NCBI RefSeq assembly: GCF_036077095.1
Contig: NZ_CP107960.1
Span: 3,720,001 to 3,784,000, forward strand
Direction: 5' to 3'
Length of the DNA: 64,000 bases
DNA from: Streptomyces sp. NBC_00376
GTDB lineage: Bacteria; Actinomycetota; Actinomycetes; Streptomycetales; Streptomycetaceae
Shown here: piece after piece, positions 44,739-53,493 of the stretch
Layout of the letters: every line of letters begins with the position of its first letter
How positions within the stretch are numbered: the stretch's first letter is position 1
Notes under the pieces: model-generated
Database searches by the model: none
The model's input: only the letters and a program-made list of their open reading frames with translations
Told to the model about the DNA's origin: nothing
Translations under genes and position numbers: made by a program

Positions 44739-45512
44739 ATGGCGCTGCGCACGGAGACGGACAAGGAGACCGGGGTCGCGCTCGTCACCCTCGACCGGCC
44801 CGCGAAGCACAACGCGATCGACCTGGCCACGGCCGCCGAACTGGCGGCCGCCTGGCGGGCGTTCCGCTTCGACGACGGGGTGCGGGCGGTGGTCCTCACC
44901 GGTGCGGGCGGCCGGGCCTTCTGCACCGGGATCGACCGGGGCGTGGACGTGCCGCAGCCCTCGTCCCCGTACACGATCGACGATCCGCTGCTCGCGATCG
45001 GGCCGAAGGCGAACGACCTGTGGAAGCCGGTGATCGCGGCCGTGGAGGGGATGGCCTGCGGCGGGGCGTTCTATCTGCTGGGCGAGTCGGAGTTCGTGAT
45101 CGCGTCCGAGGAGGCGACGTTCTTCGACCCGCACACGACGTACGGCATGGTCAGCGCGTTCGAGGCGATCTCGATGGCGCAGCGGATGCCGTTCGGCGAG
45201 GTGGCCCGGATGTCGCTGATGGGGACGGCGGAACGGGTCTCGGCCCGCCGTGCGTACGAGACCGGCCTGGTCAGTGAGTTGACGGCGCCCGGCGGCGCGG
45301 TGGACGCGGCGCTGCGGGCGGCGGCCGTGATCGCCTCGTACCCGACCGGGGCGGTGCAGGGGACGGTACGGGCGGTGTGGTCCGCGCGGGAGGCGGCCAG
45401 GGCGCAGGCCATGGCCCACGCCCCGCACCTCGTCGCGCTCGGCAATCTGCCGCCGGAGCGGCAGGCCGAACTGTTCCGGGGGCGGGGCGCGGGCGAGTTC
45501 CGGACGCGTTGA
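44739..45512 (+). CDS. Enoyl-CoA hydratase / isomerase (crotonase family)
   Basis: This 257-residue crotonase-fold enzyme hydrates or isomerises enoyl-CoA thioesters. It has VALVTLDRPAKHNAIDLATA, the oxyanion-hole segment GGRAFCTGIDRG, EGMACGGAFYLLGESEFVIA and LMGTAERVSARRAYETGLVSE. The usual catalytic Glu positions are not all evident by eye, so the exact reaction is open. It is the third gene in the Ltp-DUF35 operon, 6 bp after DUF35. Confidence 0.86.
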   Translation: MALRTETDKETGVALVTLDRPAKHNAIDLATAAELAAAWRAFRFDDGVRAVVLTGAGGRAFCTGIDRGVDVPQPSSPYTIDDPLLAIGPKANDLWKPVIAAVEGMACGGAFYLLGESEFVIASEEATFFDPHTTYGMVSAFEAISMAQRMPFGEVARMSLMGTAERVSARRAYETGLVSELTAPGGAVDAALRAAAVIASYPTGAVQGTVRAVWSAREAARAQAMAHAPHLVALGNLPPERQAELFRGRGAGEFRTR

Positions 45513-45528
45513 CGAACCGGCCGGCGGC

Positions 45529-46077
45529 TCAGTAGCTCAGCTCGGCGTCCACCCGGCAGTCCTTCACCTTGGAGACCTTGCGCGGGTTGTCCATCCGCAC
45601 GGAGACGGTCTTGGTCTCGCCGCCCTCGGCGTCCACGGTCGCGTCACCGGTGTCGACGGTGTTGCCGCGTGCGTCGAGGAAGGTCACGTCGACCTCGTAC
45701 GTGTGCGAGCCGGTGGCACCGGCGTCGGCGGTGAGCCTCACGGTGGAGGCGGTCACGGCCTTGCGCTTGCCCTTGCGGGGCTGGGCGCAGCGGACGACGT
45801 ACGCCTCGGGCTCGTCGGACGCCGTGGCGGTCGGGGTCGGGGTGCCGTAGTCGGTGGAGCCGGAGGAGCTGCTCGACGAGTCGTAGTCATCGTCGTCGTA
45901 GTCGCTGCTGTGGTAACCGTTGTTGCTCTTCTTGGAATTGGAGCAGCCGCCGCCGCTGCTCGACCCGCTGCTCTTGCTCTTTCCGCTGCGGCCGCCGTGG
46001 CTGGAGGTCGAGAAGCCGGTGAGTGCGAGCACCACCACGACCAGTACCGCGGAAAGCTTTATGTGCTGCCGCATCAT
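45529..46077 (-). CDS. Secreted Ser/Asp-rich protein
   Basis: This 182-residue protein has a hydrophobic signal (KLSAVLVVVVLALTGFS). A low-complexity Ser/Gly/Lys stretch with one Cys follows, then an Asp/Tyr/Ser run (SSDYDDDDYDSSSSSSGS) and a folded C-terminal domain of about 85 residues beginning EPEAYVVRCAQPRKG and ending KVKDCRVDAELSY, whose two cysteines may pair. It resembles small immunoglobulin-like exported domains. The function is unknown. It is divergent from the membrane protein that follows. Confidence 0.7.
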   Translation of the reverse strand: MMRQHIKLSAVLVVVVLALTGFSTSSHGGRSGKSKSSGSSSGGGCSNSKKSNNGYHSSDYDDDDYDSSSSSSGSTDYGTPTPTATASDEPEAYVVRCAQPRKGKRKAVTASTVRLTADAGATGSHTYEVDVTFLDARGNTVDTGDATVDAEGGETKTVSVRMDNPRKVSKVKDCRVDAELSY

Positions 46078-46235
46078 CGATGCAGCCCCCCTTGTGTTGT
46101 TGTCCGTTTCTGCAGTTGTCGAACGACCGTGCGTCACGCTAGCGCAAGGTGCGAGGGTGAGGGGCCGGGCGTAGCGTCGAGGCCTAGAGCGGTGCAGAGC
46201 TGTGACGCCGGTCCGTGGCACGCAGGAGGCCGATG

Positions 46236-46937
46236 ATGATCCGCAACGTCCTCGGCTCGGTGCTCGCTCTCGTCGGAGCGGCGGCCGCCGTGCTGAGCCC
46301 CTTCCGTGACTGGTACGACGGTCGTCTTGGGCGTGATTACCGGGTCGCGGAGCTGTTCTCCGGAATCACCGCGAGCCGGCCCGGACCGCTGGACTCGATC
46401 CTGCTCGCGTTCCTCTTCGCCGCCCTGCTGACGGTGGCCGGTGTGGTGCTGCGGTCGCGGCTGCTGGTGGCGGCGGCGGGTGTGGTGGTGCTCGGGTTCA
46501 CCGTGCTGTGGATGGTGCGCCAGGGGGAGTCGGCGGGCAGTCTGGCGATCGCGGGCGACGGTTCCGGGCTGGGGTGGGGCGTGGCCGAGGCCGCGGCGGG
46601 CGGGGTGCTGCTGCTGTTGGGCGCGGCGGTGATGCCGGGGCGGCACGGTGCCGGACGCCGGCTCGCCCGCAAGCGGCACGACCAGCCGTACACGGCGCCC
46701 GGCTCGGAGCACCCGGACACCTGGCCGCCGACGCAGGAGCCGGGGCCGTCCGTGCAGACGAGCACCCTGCCGGAGCCCGAGCCGGAGCTGTACACGGGGC
46801 CGGATCCGGCGGAACGGCACGGTCCGGGTCCGAGTCCGGGTCCGGGCCCGGACGGCCGGGACACGGCCCCGTATCCCGTCGCGCCGGACGAGGCCCCGGA
46901 CAAGGCCCCGGATGCGGACGGGCGCCCGAACGGCTGA
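46236..46937 (+). CDS. Membrane protein with Pro/Glu-rich tail
   Basis: This 233-residue protein has four hydrophobic segments within the first 140 residues (NVLGSVLALVGAAAAVLSPF, SILLAFLFAALLTVAGVVL, LLVAAAGVVVLGFTVLWMV, GWGVAEAAAGGVLLLLGAAV). A cytoplasmic-looking Pro/Gly/Glu-rich tail follows. AGGAGG precedes two adjacent ATGs; the second (46236) has the better spacing. No family was recognised. Confidence 0.72.
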   Translation: MIRNVLGSVLALVGAAAAVLSPFRDWYDGRLGRDYRVAELFSGITASRPGPLDSILLAFLFAALLTVAGVVLRSRLLVAAAGVVVLGFTVLWMVRQGESAGSLAIAGDGSGLGWGVAEAAAGGVLLLLGAAVMPGRHGAGRRLARKRHDQPYTAPGSEHPDTWPPTQEPGPSVQTSTLPEPEPELYTGPDPAERHGPGPSPGPGPDGRDTAPYPVAPDEAPDKAPDADGRPNG

Positions 46938-47031
46938 GGCCCTCCGTGCCCGGGGTTCCGTCCTCAAACGCCGGACGGGCCGGGTTTCGCTGCGGCCCGG
47001 CCTGATCCCGGACAGGCTGGATCTCGCCGCG

Positions 47032-49416
47032 CTACGCCCTGGCCCGGCTGCCCGTGCCCGTTCCCTTCAGCGCGTCCAGCGCGTACACGCAGCGGTCCTT
47101 GCTGCACGCGTACACGACACCGCCCTGCGCCACCGGCGAACCCGTGATCTCGCCGCCGGTCGCCAGCTTCCAGCGGAGCTGCCCGCCCGCCGCGTCCAGG
47201 GTGTACAGGACGTGGTCGGCGGAGCCGAAGTGGACCCGGCCGTCGGCGACCACCGGGGCGCCCACCACCTCGCCGCCCGCCGCGAACCGCCACTTCGGGG
47301 TGCCGGTGACCGCGTCGAGCGTGTACAGCGCGCTGCCGCTGCCGACATGGACGTTCCCGGCCGTCACCAGCACCGGTTCGATCGACTGGCGGGCCTCCGT
47401 GGCGATGCGCCAGCGGTCCTTGCCGGTCGAGGCGTCGATCGCGTACACCGTGCCGAGGTAGTCGGCGAGGTACACCCCGCCGCCGGTGACGGCGGGGCCC
47501 GGCGCGAAGGCGGGCGGGGAGAGGAAGACCGCGGGCGACTCGAAGTGCCAGCGCACATGACCGGACACGGTGTCCACGGCGAGGACCCGGGCCCCCGCGC
47601 TGACGTAGACGAAGCCGTCCGGCGCCGCGGTCACCCGGACCGGCACCCCGCCGCAGGAGGCGGCGTCGCCGATGGGGTACGACCAGCGCTCGATGCCGGT
47701 ACGGGCGTCGACGGCGCGCAGCCGGGCGTCCTGCCAGAGGTAGACCGTGCCGTCGTGGATCGCGGGCCCGGCCTCCGCCGTCTCGAAGTCGGTCTGGACG
47801 CCGCCGCTCTCCCACAGCTTCTCGCCGGTGGACGCCTCCCACGCCTGGACGGCGCCGCCCCGGGTGCCGGTGACGACGGTGCCGCGTTCGGCCTTGAGGG
47901 AGTACACCCAGGCGTCCGTCTGGAGCCGCCACTGCTCGGCGCCGGTGGTCGCGTCCAGGGCGTACAGGGACGGCCCGTCGGAGGCGTGGATGCGGCCGCC
48001 CTCGACGGCCATCGCCCAGGCCACGTCGCGGGTCTTGAACTGGCGTCGCCCGTTGCCCACGTCCAGGGCATGCACCTCGAACGACGTGACGTAGAGGAGG
48101 TCCCCGGCGACGACGGGTGTCCCCCAGACGTCGTTGGACATCCGGAACCGCCAGGGCCGCCAGCGGTCCGGGCCCGGCGGCGGCTCCGGCGGCTGCGCGG
48201 GGCCGGGCACGGGCACAGCGGGCACGGCCGGGGCAATACCGTTCACTCCGGCGGGCGGGCGCACCCAGCCGGTCGCGGGGCCCGCGTCCGCGGTGGCCGT
48301 GGCGGTGGCCCGTACGTCCTGGGCCCGCGGGCCGGGGCCGATCGGCACCTTCGCGCCGGGCAGCCGCACCGGACCGCCCGCGTCGGGCGCGGGCACCGGT
48401 TCGGGGGCCTGCGGGCGCGGATCGGGTGCCTGGGAGCGCGGATCGGTGTGGGCGCGCCACCCGGGGTCGACGCTCGGCGGCGGTCCGGGCGGCTGGGCCG
48501 GGCCGGGTCCCACGGGCCTGCGTCCGCCGCGGCGCTGCTCGATCATCGCGGTGGCGGAGGTCGGCAGCCAGGCCGAGGCGGTGCCGCTGTCGTCGCTGCC
48601 GGAGGCGAAGAGGTGCGGGGCGAGCTGGGCCTGGAGGTCGGCGGGGGTGGGCCGCAGTCCGGCGTCCATCTGCATGCAGGACTCGATCAACGGCCGCAGC
48701 TCGCCGGGCAGGCCCTCCAGGTCGGGGCCCTCGCGCAGCAGCATGAAGACCGTCTCGACGGGGTTGGCGCCGTGGAAGGGCGCGTGGCCGGTGGCGGCGA
48801 AGACGAGGGTGGAGCCGAGCGAGAAGATGTCGCTGGCGCCGGTGACGCTGCGGGAGTCCCTGGCCTGCTCCGGCGACATGTAGGCGGGCGTGCCGACGGC
48901 GACGTTCGTCATGGTCAGCCGGGTGTTGGAGACCCCGGACGCGATCCCGAAGTCGATCACCCGGGGGCCGTCCTCGACGACGAGCACGTTCGAGGGCTTC
49001 ATGTCGCGGTGGACCAGTCCCGCGCCGTGGATCGACTGGAGCGCCTCGGCGATACCGGCGGCCAGCCAGCGCACCGCCTGGACGGGCATGGGCCCGCACT
49101 CGCTCACTATCTCTTCCAGCGAGGGGGCCGGCACATAGGCGGTGGCCAGCCACGGCACGGCCGCACGCGGGTCCGCGTCCACCACCGCCGCCGTGTAGAA
49201 GCCGCTGACGGCGCGGGCGGCCTCCACCTCGCGCGTGAACCGGACCCGGAACAGCTGGTCCTCGGCGAGCTCCGTACGGACCGTCTTGATCGCCACGCGC
49301 CGGCCCGAAGCCGAGCGGGCGAGATAGACCAGCCCCATGCCGCCGGCACCGAGCCGTCCCAGCACCTCGAACGGGCCGATCCGCCTCGGGTCGTGCTGCG
49401 TCAGCTGCTCCACCAC
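47032..49416 (-). CDS. afsK: AfsK-type Ser/Thr kinase with PQQ-repeat sensor domain
   Basis: This 794-residue protein has a Hanks kinase domain at about residues 10-275: [70 protein letters not shown] Pro/Ala/Gly-rich linker follows, then a beta-propeller of PQQ-like repeats (repeated VYLxDxxG-type strands such as [30 protein letters not shown]). This architecture and the start [20 protein letters not shown] are those of AfsK, which phosphorylates AfsR. I use the GTG at 49416 by similarity; the GTG at 49428 directly abuts the ribosome site. Confidence 0.94.
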   Translation of the reverse strand: MVEQLTQHDPRRIGPFEVLGRLGAGGMGLVYLARSASGRRVAIKTVRTELAEDQLFRVRFTREVEAARAVSGFYTAAVVDADPRAAVPWLATAYVPAPSLEEIVSECGPMPVQAVRWLAAGIAEALQSIHGAGLVHRDMKPSNVLVVEDGPRVIDFGIASGVSNTRLTMTNVAVGTPAYMSPEQARDSRSVTGASDIFSLGSTLVFAATGHAPFHGANPVETVFMLLREGPDLEGLPGELRPLIESCMQMDAGLRPTPADLQAQLAPHLFASGSDDSGTASAWLPTSATAMIEQRRGGRRPVGPGPAQPPGPPPSVDPGWRAHTDPRSQAPDPRPQAPEPVPAPDAGGPVRLPGAKVPIGPGPRAQDVRATATATADAGPATGWVRPPAGVNGIAPAVPAVPVPGPAQPPEPPPGPDRWRPWRFRMSNDVWGTPVVAGDLLYVTSFEVHALDVGNGRRQFKTRDVAWAMAVEGGRIHASDGPSLYALDATTGAEQWRLQTDAWVYSLKAERGTVVTGTRGGAVQAWEASTGEKLWESGGVQTDFETAEAGPAIHDGTVYLWQDARLRAVDARTGIERWSYPIGDAASCGGVPVRVTAAPDGFVYVSAGARVLAVDTVSGHVRWHFESPAVFLSPPAFAPGPAVTGGGVYLADYLGTVYAIDASTGKDRWRIATEARQSIEPVLVTAGNVHVGSGSALYTLDAVTGTPKWRFAAGGEVVGAPVVADGRVHFGSADHVLYTLDAAGGQLRWKLATGGEITGSPVAQGGVVYACSKDRCVYALDALKGTGTGSRARA

Positions 49417-49577
49417 TTGCCCTGCCACCTCCCCGTACGAGCCTCAGGAACAGAAGCCCGCGAAAACCCGCCCTGTACGGCGTCTCACCACTGGGCACCA
49501 CCCGGCGGTGCGCACCCCCGATTCTTCCTGGCTGAGGCCCTGGTTGCGAACCCGGGGGCGGATCGGGGTGTCACAGC

Positions 49578-50438
49578 TCACTCTGCCCCGTTCTCGGACA
49601 CAGGGGGCTGAAGTACGGCGAACACGGCGCCCTGATCGTCCTGGAGGACGGCCATCCGCCCGACGTACGGGATGTCGAAGGGCGGTGCGGAGATGCGGCC
49701 GCCGAGGCGTACGGCGTTCCCGGCGGCGCGGTTGCAGTCCTCGACGGCGAAGTAGCTGAGGAAGTAGCTGGGCATCTCCGCCGGGAACGCGTCGGTGATG
49801 ACGCTGCGTCCGCCGACCGCGGTGTCCGGACCGGGCTCGGTGCCCGCCGGGGACCACATGCGGAAGCCCGACGACTCCGCCTCGTCCGCGCCGGTGTCGT
49901 CGGGTGCCACGTCGGAGTCGTCGAGGTCGGCGCCCTGGGAGAGGTCGGTGCCCTGGAAGCCGAAGACCTCTTCGTAGAAGGCGTCCACCCGGCCCTTCTG
50001 CCGGGTGTGGACCTCGGTCCAGCAGAAGGAACCGGGTTCGTTCCGCTTCTGGAACCCCTCGCGGTCACCGGCCTGCCAGAGTCCGAAGACCGCCCCGCCG
50101 GGGTCGGCCGCCTGGGCGAGCACCCCGGCCCGGCCGGCCCGGACCGGCTCGGTGATCACCTGGCCGCCCGCCTCCCTGATCCGGGCGACGGACGCGGCGA
50201 TGTCGTCGGTGGAGAAGTAGATCCCCCAGGCGGTGGGCATCCGGCCGTCCTTCTTGGCGGCGAGCGCGGCGACGAGCTTGCCGCCGCTGTAGGCGTCCGC
50301 GTACGGCCCTTCGCCGTGCGGCCCTTCACCGGCCCGGAAGGTCCAGCCGAACAGCTCGCCGTAGAAGCGCTTGCCCGCTTCCAGGTCGGGCAGCTGCACA
50401 TCCACCCAGCACGGCGCGGATCGCGCGAATGCGGCCAT
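49578..50438 (-). CDS. VOC (glyoxalase/bleomycin resistance) family protein, two domains
   Basis: This 286-residue protein has two beta-alpha-beta-beta-beta vicinal-oxygen-chelate halves: PCWVDVQLPDLEAGKRFYGE to VFGLWQAG, and SFCWTEVHTRQKGRVDAFYE to GAVFAVLQPP. Such tandem VOC proteins are widespread in Streptomyces and mostly uncharacterised. An Asp-rich insert (about 25 residues) sits in the second half. The ATG is at 50438. It is divergent from the TetR gene at 50762. Confidence 0.85.
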   Translation of the reverse strand: MAAFARSAPCWVDVQLPDLEAGKRFYGELFGWTFRAGEGPHGEGPYADAYSGGKLVAALAAKKDGRMPTAWGIYFSTDDIAASVARIREAGGQVITEPVRAGRAGVLAQAADPGGAVFGLWQAGDREGFQKRNEPGSFCWTEVHTRQKGRVDAFYEEVFGFQGTDLSQGADLDDSDVAPDDTGADEAESSGFRMWSPAGTEPGPDTAVGGRSVITDAFPAEMPSYFLSYFAVEDCNRAAGNAVRLGGRISAPPFDIPYVGRMAVLQDDQGAVFAVLQPPVSENGAE

Positions 50439-50606
50439 GGGCCCGGGTCCTTCCGTGATCCCGCATCGTTCACGGGTCGTGACAGTGACACTCGTCACAG
50501 CAAACGTAACCACGCATCGCCCGCAGCGCGCCCCGACCCCTCCACATCGAACTCATTTTCGAAGAATCCCGACGGAAGCGCTCCATACCCGCGGCATCAC
50601 GGAAAG

Positions 50607-50628
50607 TTATCCACGGAAGTTATCCACA
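50607..50628 (+). promoter_or_regulatory. Pair of DnaA-box-like sequences
   Basis: TTATCCACG and TTATCCACA occur 13 bp apart as part of a direct repeat, followed by GTTGATAAG. The second is a perfect DnaA-box consensus. They lie in the region between the VOC and TetR genes; no oriC genes are nearby. Confidence 0.55.
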
Positions 50629-50761
50629 GGCTGTTGATAAGACTTATCGCTCCGTGGTGCGCATGCGTCGAAATCCGGCCACTCCCCCCGCCGCGTCTGC
50701 GGTGATCCCCATTTGCAGTCGGCCGAATCGCGCTCGGATCACCCCTCGGTAAGCTGACGGC

Positions 50762-51409
50762 ATGACAGGACAAGTGCGCACCGTCGACGGCCGCGTGGCC
50801 GGTCGACGCGGACAGGCGACGCGGCAGAAGCTGCTCGACTGCCTCAGCGAGATGCTCAGCTCCTCGCCGTACCGGGACGTCAAAGTCATCGACGTCGCCC
50901 GGAAGGCGGGGACTTCACCCGCGACCTTCTACCAATACTTCCCCGACGTCGAGGGCGCCGTCCTCGAAATCGCCGAGGAAATGGCCAAGGAGGGCGCCGG
51001 GCTGACCGAACTGGTCGCCGGCCGCTCCTGGGTCGGCAAGGCCGGCTGGCAGACGGCCGAGGAACTCGTCGAGGGATTCCTCGACTTCTGGCGGCATCAC
51101 GACGCGATCCTGCGCGTGGTCGACCTCGGTGCGGCCGAGGGCGACAAGCGGTTCTACAAGATCCGCATGAAGATCCTGAACTCGGTCACCAACTCGCTCA
51201 CCGACTCGGTGAAGGAGCTCCAGGCCAAGGGCAAGGTCGACAAGGAGGTCAGCGCCGCCGCGATGGCGGGCTCACTGGTCGCGATGCTGGCCGCCGTCGC
51301 CTCGCACCAGAAGGGCTTCACGACCTGGGGTGTGAAGCAGGCCGAACTCAAGCCGAACCTCGCCCTGTTGGTGCATCTGGGCATCACCGGAAAGAAGCCC
51401 ACGAGGTAG
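50762..51409 (+). CDS. TetR family regulator, candidate controller of the CTGACG regulon
   Basis: This 215-residue regulator has a helix-turn-helix at about residues 18-65 (ATRQKLLDCLSEMLSSSPYR, VIDVARKAGTSPATFYQYFP). The helical ligand domain includes ELVEGFLDFWRHHDAILRVVDLGAAEGDKRF. It is the only TetR gene within the 36.9-61.9 kb interval where the CTGACG-N3-CGTCAG operator recurs. A weaker copy of the same palindrome (CTGACG, then TGACAG) overlaps its own ATG, which suggests autoregulation. A strong terminator follows. Confidence 0.88.
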   Translation: MTGQVRTVDGRVAGRRGQATRQKLLDCLSEMLSSSPYRDVKVIDVARKAGTSPATFYQYFPDVEGAVLEIAEEMAKEGAGLTELVAGRSWVGKAGWQTAEELVEGFLDFWRHHDAILRVVDLGAAEGDKRFYKIRMKILNSVTNSLTDSVKELQAKGKVDKEVSAAAMAGSLVAMLAAVASHQKGFTTWGVKQAELKPNLALLVHLGITGKKPTR

Positions 51410-51477
51410 CACAGGCGCCGACGGCCCCTCCCCCACCGGGTTTCGCGCGGCCGTCCCGGGCGCCCCAGGTCCTGTCT

Positions 51478-51515
51478 CACCGACGGCGGGCCACGCATGT
51501 GGTCCGCCGTCGGTG
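51478..51515 (+). terminator. Terminator after the TetR gene
   Basis: A nearly fully paired hairpin CACCGACGGCGG ... CCGCCGTCGGTG with an inner GCCAC/GTGGT stem. Confidence 0.85.
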
Positions 51516-51581
51516 CACCCGGACCGCTCTCACGACGCCCGGACCTTCCCCCACTGCCGGTACCCACCGGCACCCCCGGCA

Positions 51582-52100
51582 TCAGGGCGCGGCGTCACCC
51601 CTCTCGCGCAGCCTGAAGAGCCGGATCTCCCGCTCCACCCGCGCCTGGTAAGTCGCGTACGGCGGCCAGAACTTCAGCGCCGCCCGCCACACCTCTTCCC
51701 GTTCCTCGCCCTCCAGCAGCGTGGCGTGCACCGGAACGTCCCGGCCCTGCCAGTTGACGACCGCCTTGTCGGGACCGGCCAGCAGATTCGCGGTCCAGGC
51801 CGGATGCCCCGTGCGGCCGAAGTTGCTGCCGACCAGGATCCAGCTCTGCTCCGTCCCCTTCTCGGGCATACAGGCCAGCGGATTCTCGGGCATACAGGCC
51901 AGCGGAGTGGTTCTGAGCTGCCCGCTCCGCGCCCCCGGCACCGTCAGGATCAGCCCGGGCAGCATCCGGGAGCTGAGCAGCACCTTGCCGCGCGTGAGCC
52001 GGTGCACCGCACGGTCCATGGCGGGCACGACATGCGGGGCGACCTTCGCGAACGCGCGAGTGGAGGAGACCTTCTGGATCAGCCGGGTGCCGGGCGCCAT
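51582..52100 (-). CDS. Deazaflavin (F420)-dependent nitroreductase family protein
   Basis: This 172-residue protein has the split-barrel DDN fold: ILTVPGARSGQLRTTPLACM, WILVGSNFGRTGHPAWTANLLAGPD and a C-terminal FWPPYATYQARVEREIRLFRL. Relatives use reduced F420 to reduce quinones, nitroimidazoles or unsaturated acids. The start overlaps the acyl-CoA dehydrogenase stop (TGATG), so both are one operon. It carries an in-frame 8-residue tandem duplication (PLACMPEN/PLACMPEK) near residue 70. Confidence 0.85.
   Translation of the reverse strand: MAPGTRLIQKVSSTRAFAKVAPHVVPAMDRAVHRLTRGKVLLSSRMLPGLILTVPGARSGQLRTTPLACMPENPLACMPEKGTEQSWILVGSNFGRTGHPAWTANLLAGPDKAVVNWQGRDVPVHATLLEGEEREEVWRAALKFWPPYATYQARVEREIRLFRLRERGDAAP
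51859..51906. repeat. Perfect 24-bp tandem duplication inside the deazaflavin reductase gene
   Basis: Two identical head-to-tail copies of 24 bp (51859-51882 and 51883-51906) begin with TTCTCGGGCATACAGG. They are in frame and add eight residues to the protein. Exact identity indicates a recent duplication. Confidence 0.95.
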
Positions 52101-53329
52101 CAGACCGCCACCCGCTCGGACGGGGCGGACGAGCCGGCCGGGGCGGACGGGGCCGGTCCCGCGAACAGTCCGGCCAGCTGCGCCGCGTGGTCCCGGAGCC
52201 GGTGGACGGGGCCGAAGAGCAGTTCGTCGGCGGCGGCCCGTTTGAAGTACAGATGCGCCTCGTGCTCCCAGGTGAAGCCGAGTCCGCCGTGCAGCTGGAC
52301 GGCCTCGGCGGTGGTGATCCGGAGCGCCTCCAGGGCCTGGGCCAGGGCGAGCCCCCCGGCGTCGGCCGGGTCCCAGGCCGCGTAGTACGCGGCGGAACGG
52401 GCCGCCTGCACCTGTACGTAGAGATCCGCCAGGCGGTGCTTCACGGCCTGGAAGGAGCCGATCGCCCGGCCGAACTGCTCGCGCGCCTTGACGTACTCGA
52501 CCGTCCGCTCCAGCGCGCTGCCCGCCGCCCCCACCGCCTGGGCGGCGAGCAGCGCGGCGACCGGGTGTCCGGCCGAGGCGAGCGCTCCGGTCACGTCGGC
52601 GGTGTCGTCGGCGCCGAGGAGTTCGGCCTCGGTGTCGCGGAGTTCGATCCGGGCCAGCGGGCGGGTCTCGTCGAGCGAGGTCCGGCGGGCGCGGACGACT
52701 CCGGCCGCCGCGTCCGGACGGACCAGGAAGAGGAGCGTGCGGCTGCGCGGGAAGCCCCCGGCGTGGGCCGCGACCAGGAGCAGTTCGGCGCTGTGCCCGT
52801 CGAGGACCTGCGCGGCCTCCCCGTACAGCCGCCAGCCCCCGTCCCCGGCGCCCGGCCTGGCCTGCACTCCGCCTGCCCGGCCGCCGCCCGCCCAGGAGCC
52901 GTCGGTGGGGTCGCCGGTGAGGCCGAGTGCGGTGGCGAGCGAGCCGCCGGGTACGGCCAGGGTCGCGGTCAGTTCACCGGCCGCGATGCGGGGCAGCAGG
53001 GCGGTGCGCTGGGCGTCGGTGCCGAGTGCGGCGATCAGGGGCGCGGCGAGCACGGCGGTGGCGATCAGCGGCGAGGGCAGCAGGGCGCGGCCGGTCTCCT
53101 CGCAGGCGACGGCGAGCTCGGTGAGGCCGCAGCCGACGCCCCCGTACTCCTGCGGGAGCGCGAGTCCGGGCAGCCCGAGGTCCTGGGCGAGCCTTCGCCA
53201 CAGGGCCGCGTCGTACCCGTCGGCGGTCCGTACGGCGCTCCTGACGTCGTCGGGTGCGCAGTGTTCGGCGAGCAGTTCGCGCAAGGTGCGGCGGATCTCG
53301 TCCTGTTCCGCGGTGAAGGCGGCATCCAT
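52100..53329 (-). CDS. Acyl-CoA dehydrogenase family protein
   Basis: This 409-residue FAD enzyme is predicted to introduce a double bond into an acyl-CoA. It has the N-terminal helical domain AFTAEQDEIRRTLRELLAEH, GLPGLALPQEYGGVGCGLTE in the middle region, and the C-terminal motif REQFGRAIGSFQAVKHRLAD with QLHGGLGFTWEHEAHLYFKR. AAGGAG precedes the ATG at 53329. Steroid-type dehydrogenases are often heterotetramers of two subunits; only one is seen here. Two operators of the CTGACG family separate it from the divergent Ltp gene. Confidence 0.88.
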   Translation of the reverse strand: MDAAFTAEQDEIRRTLRELLAEHCAPDDVRSAVRTADGYDAALWRRLAQDLGLPGLALPQEYGGVGCGLTELAVACEETGRALLPSPLIATAVLAAPLIAALGTDAQRTALLPRIAAGELTATLAVPGGSLATALGLTGDPTDGSWAGGGRAGGVQARPGAGDGGWRLYGEAAQVLDGHSAELLLVAAHAGGFPRSRTLLFLVRPDAAAGVVRARRTSLDETRPLARIELRDTEAELLGADDTADVTGALASAGHPVAALLAAQAVGAAGSALERTVEYVKAREQFGRAIGSFQAVKHRLADLYVQVQAARSAAYYAAWDPADAGGLALAQALEALRITTAEAVQLHGGLGFTWEHEAHLYFKRAAADELLFGPVHRLRDHAAQLAGLFAGPAPSAPAGSSAPSERVAV

Positions 53330-53367
53330 CGTCGGACTCCTTCCCCTCGGAGGCCTCCGGCCTCCGA

Positions 53368-53384
53368 TCTGACGGTGCGTCATG
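53368..53384. promoter_or_regulatory. CTGACG-N3-CGTCAG operator, site C
   Basis: TCTGACGGTGCGTCATG has eleven of the twelve arm bases conserved. It lies 39 bp upstream of the acyl-CoA dehydrogenase start. Confidence 0.72.
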
Positions 53385-53473
53385 CTAGGGGCGAATTCAC
53401 CAGATGCCCAGAGTCGCGCACGGGAGGGAGCCGGAAGATCCCCACCCCGCCGGACGGTCTCCCGCCAAGCAGA

Positions 53474-53490
53474 TCTGATGTACCGTCAGA
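53474..53490. promoter_or_regulatory. CTGACG-N3-CGTCAG operator, site D
   Basis: TCTGATGTACCGTCAGA has eleven of the twelve arm bases conserved. It ends 3 bp before the Ltp start codon, so that mRNA is either leaderless or the true start is downstream. Confidence 0.72.
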
Positions 53491-53493
53491 TTC

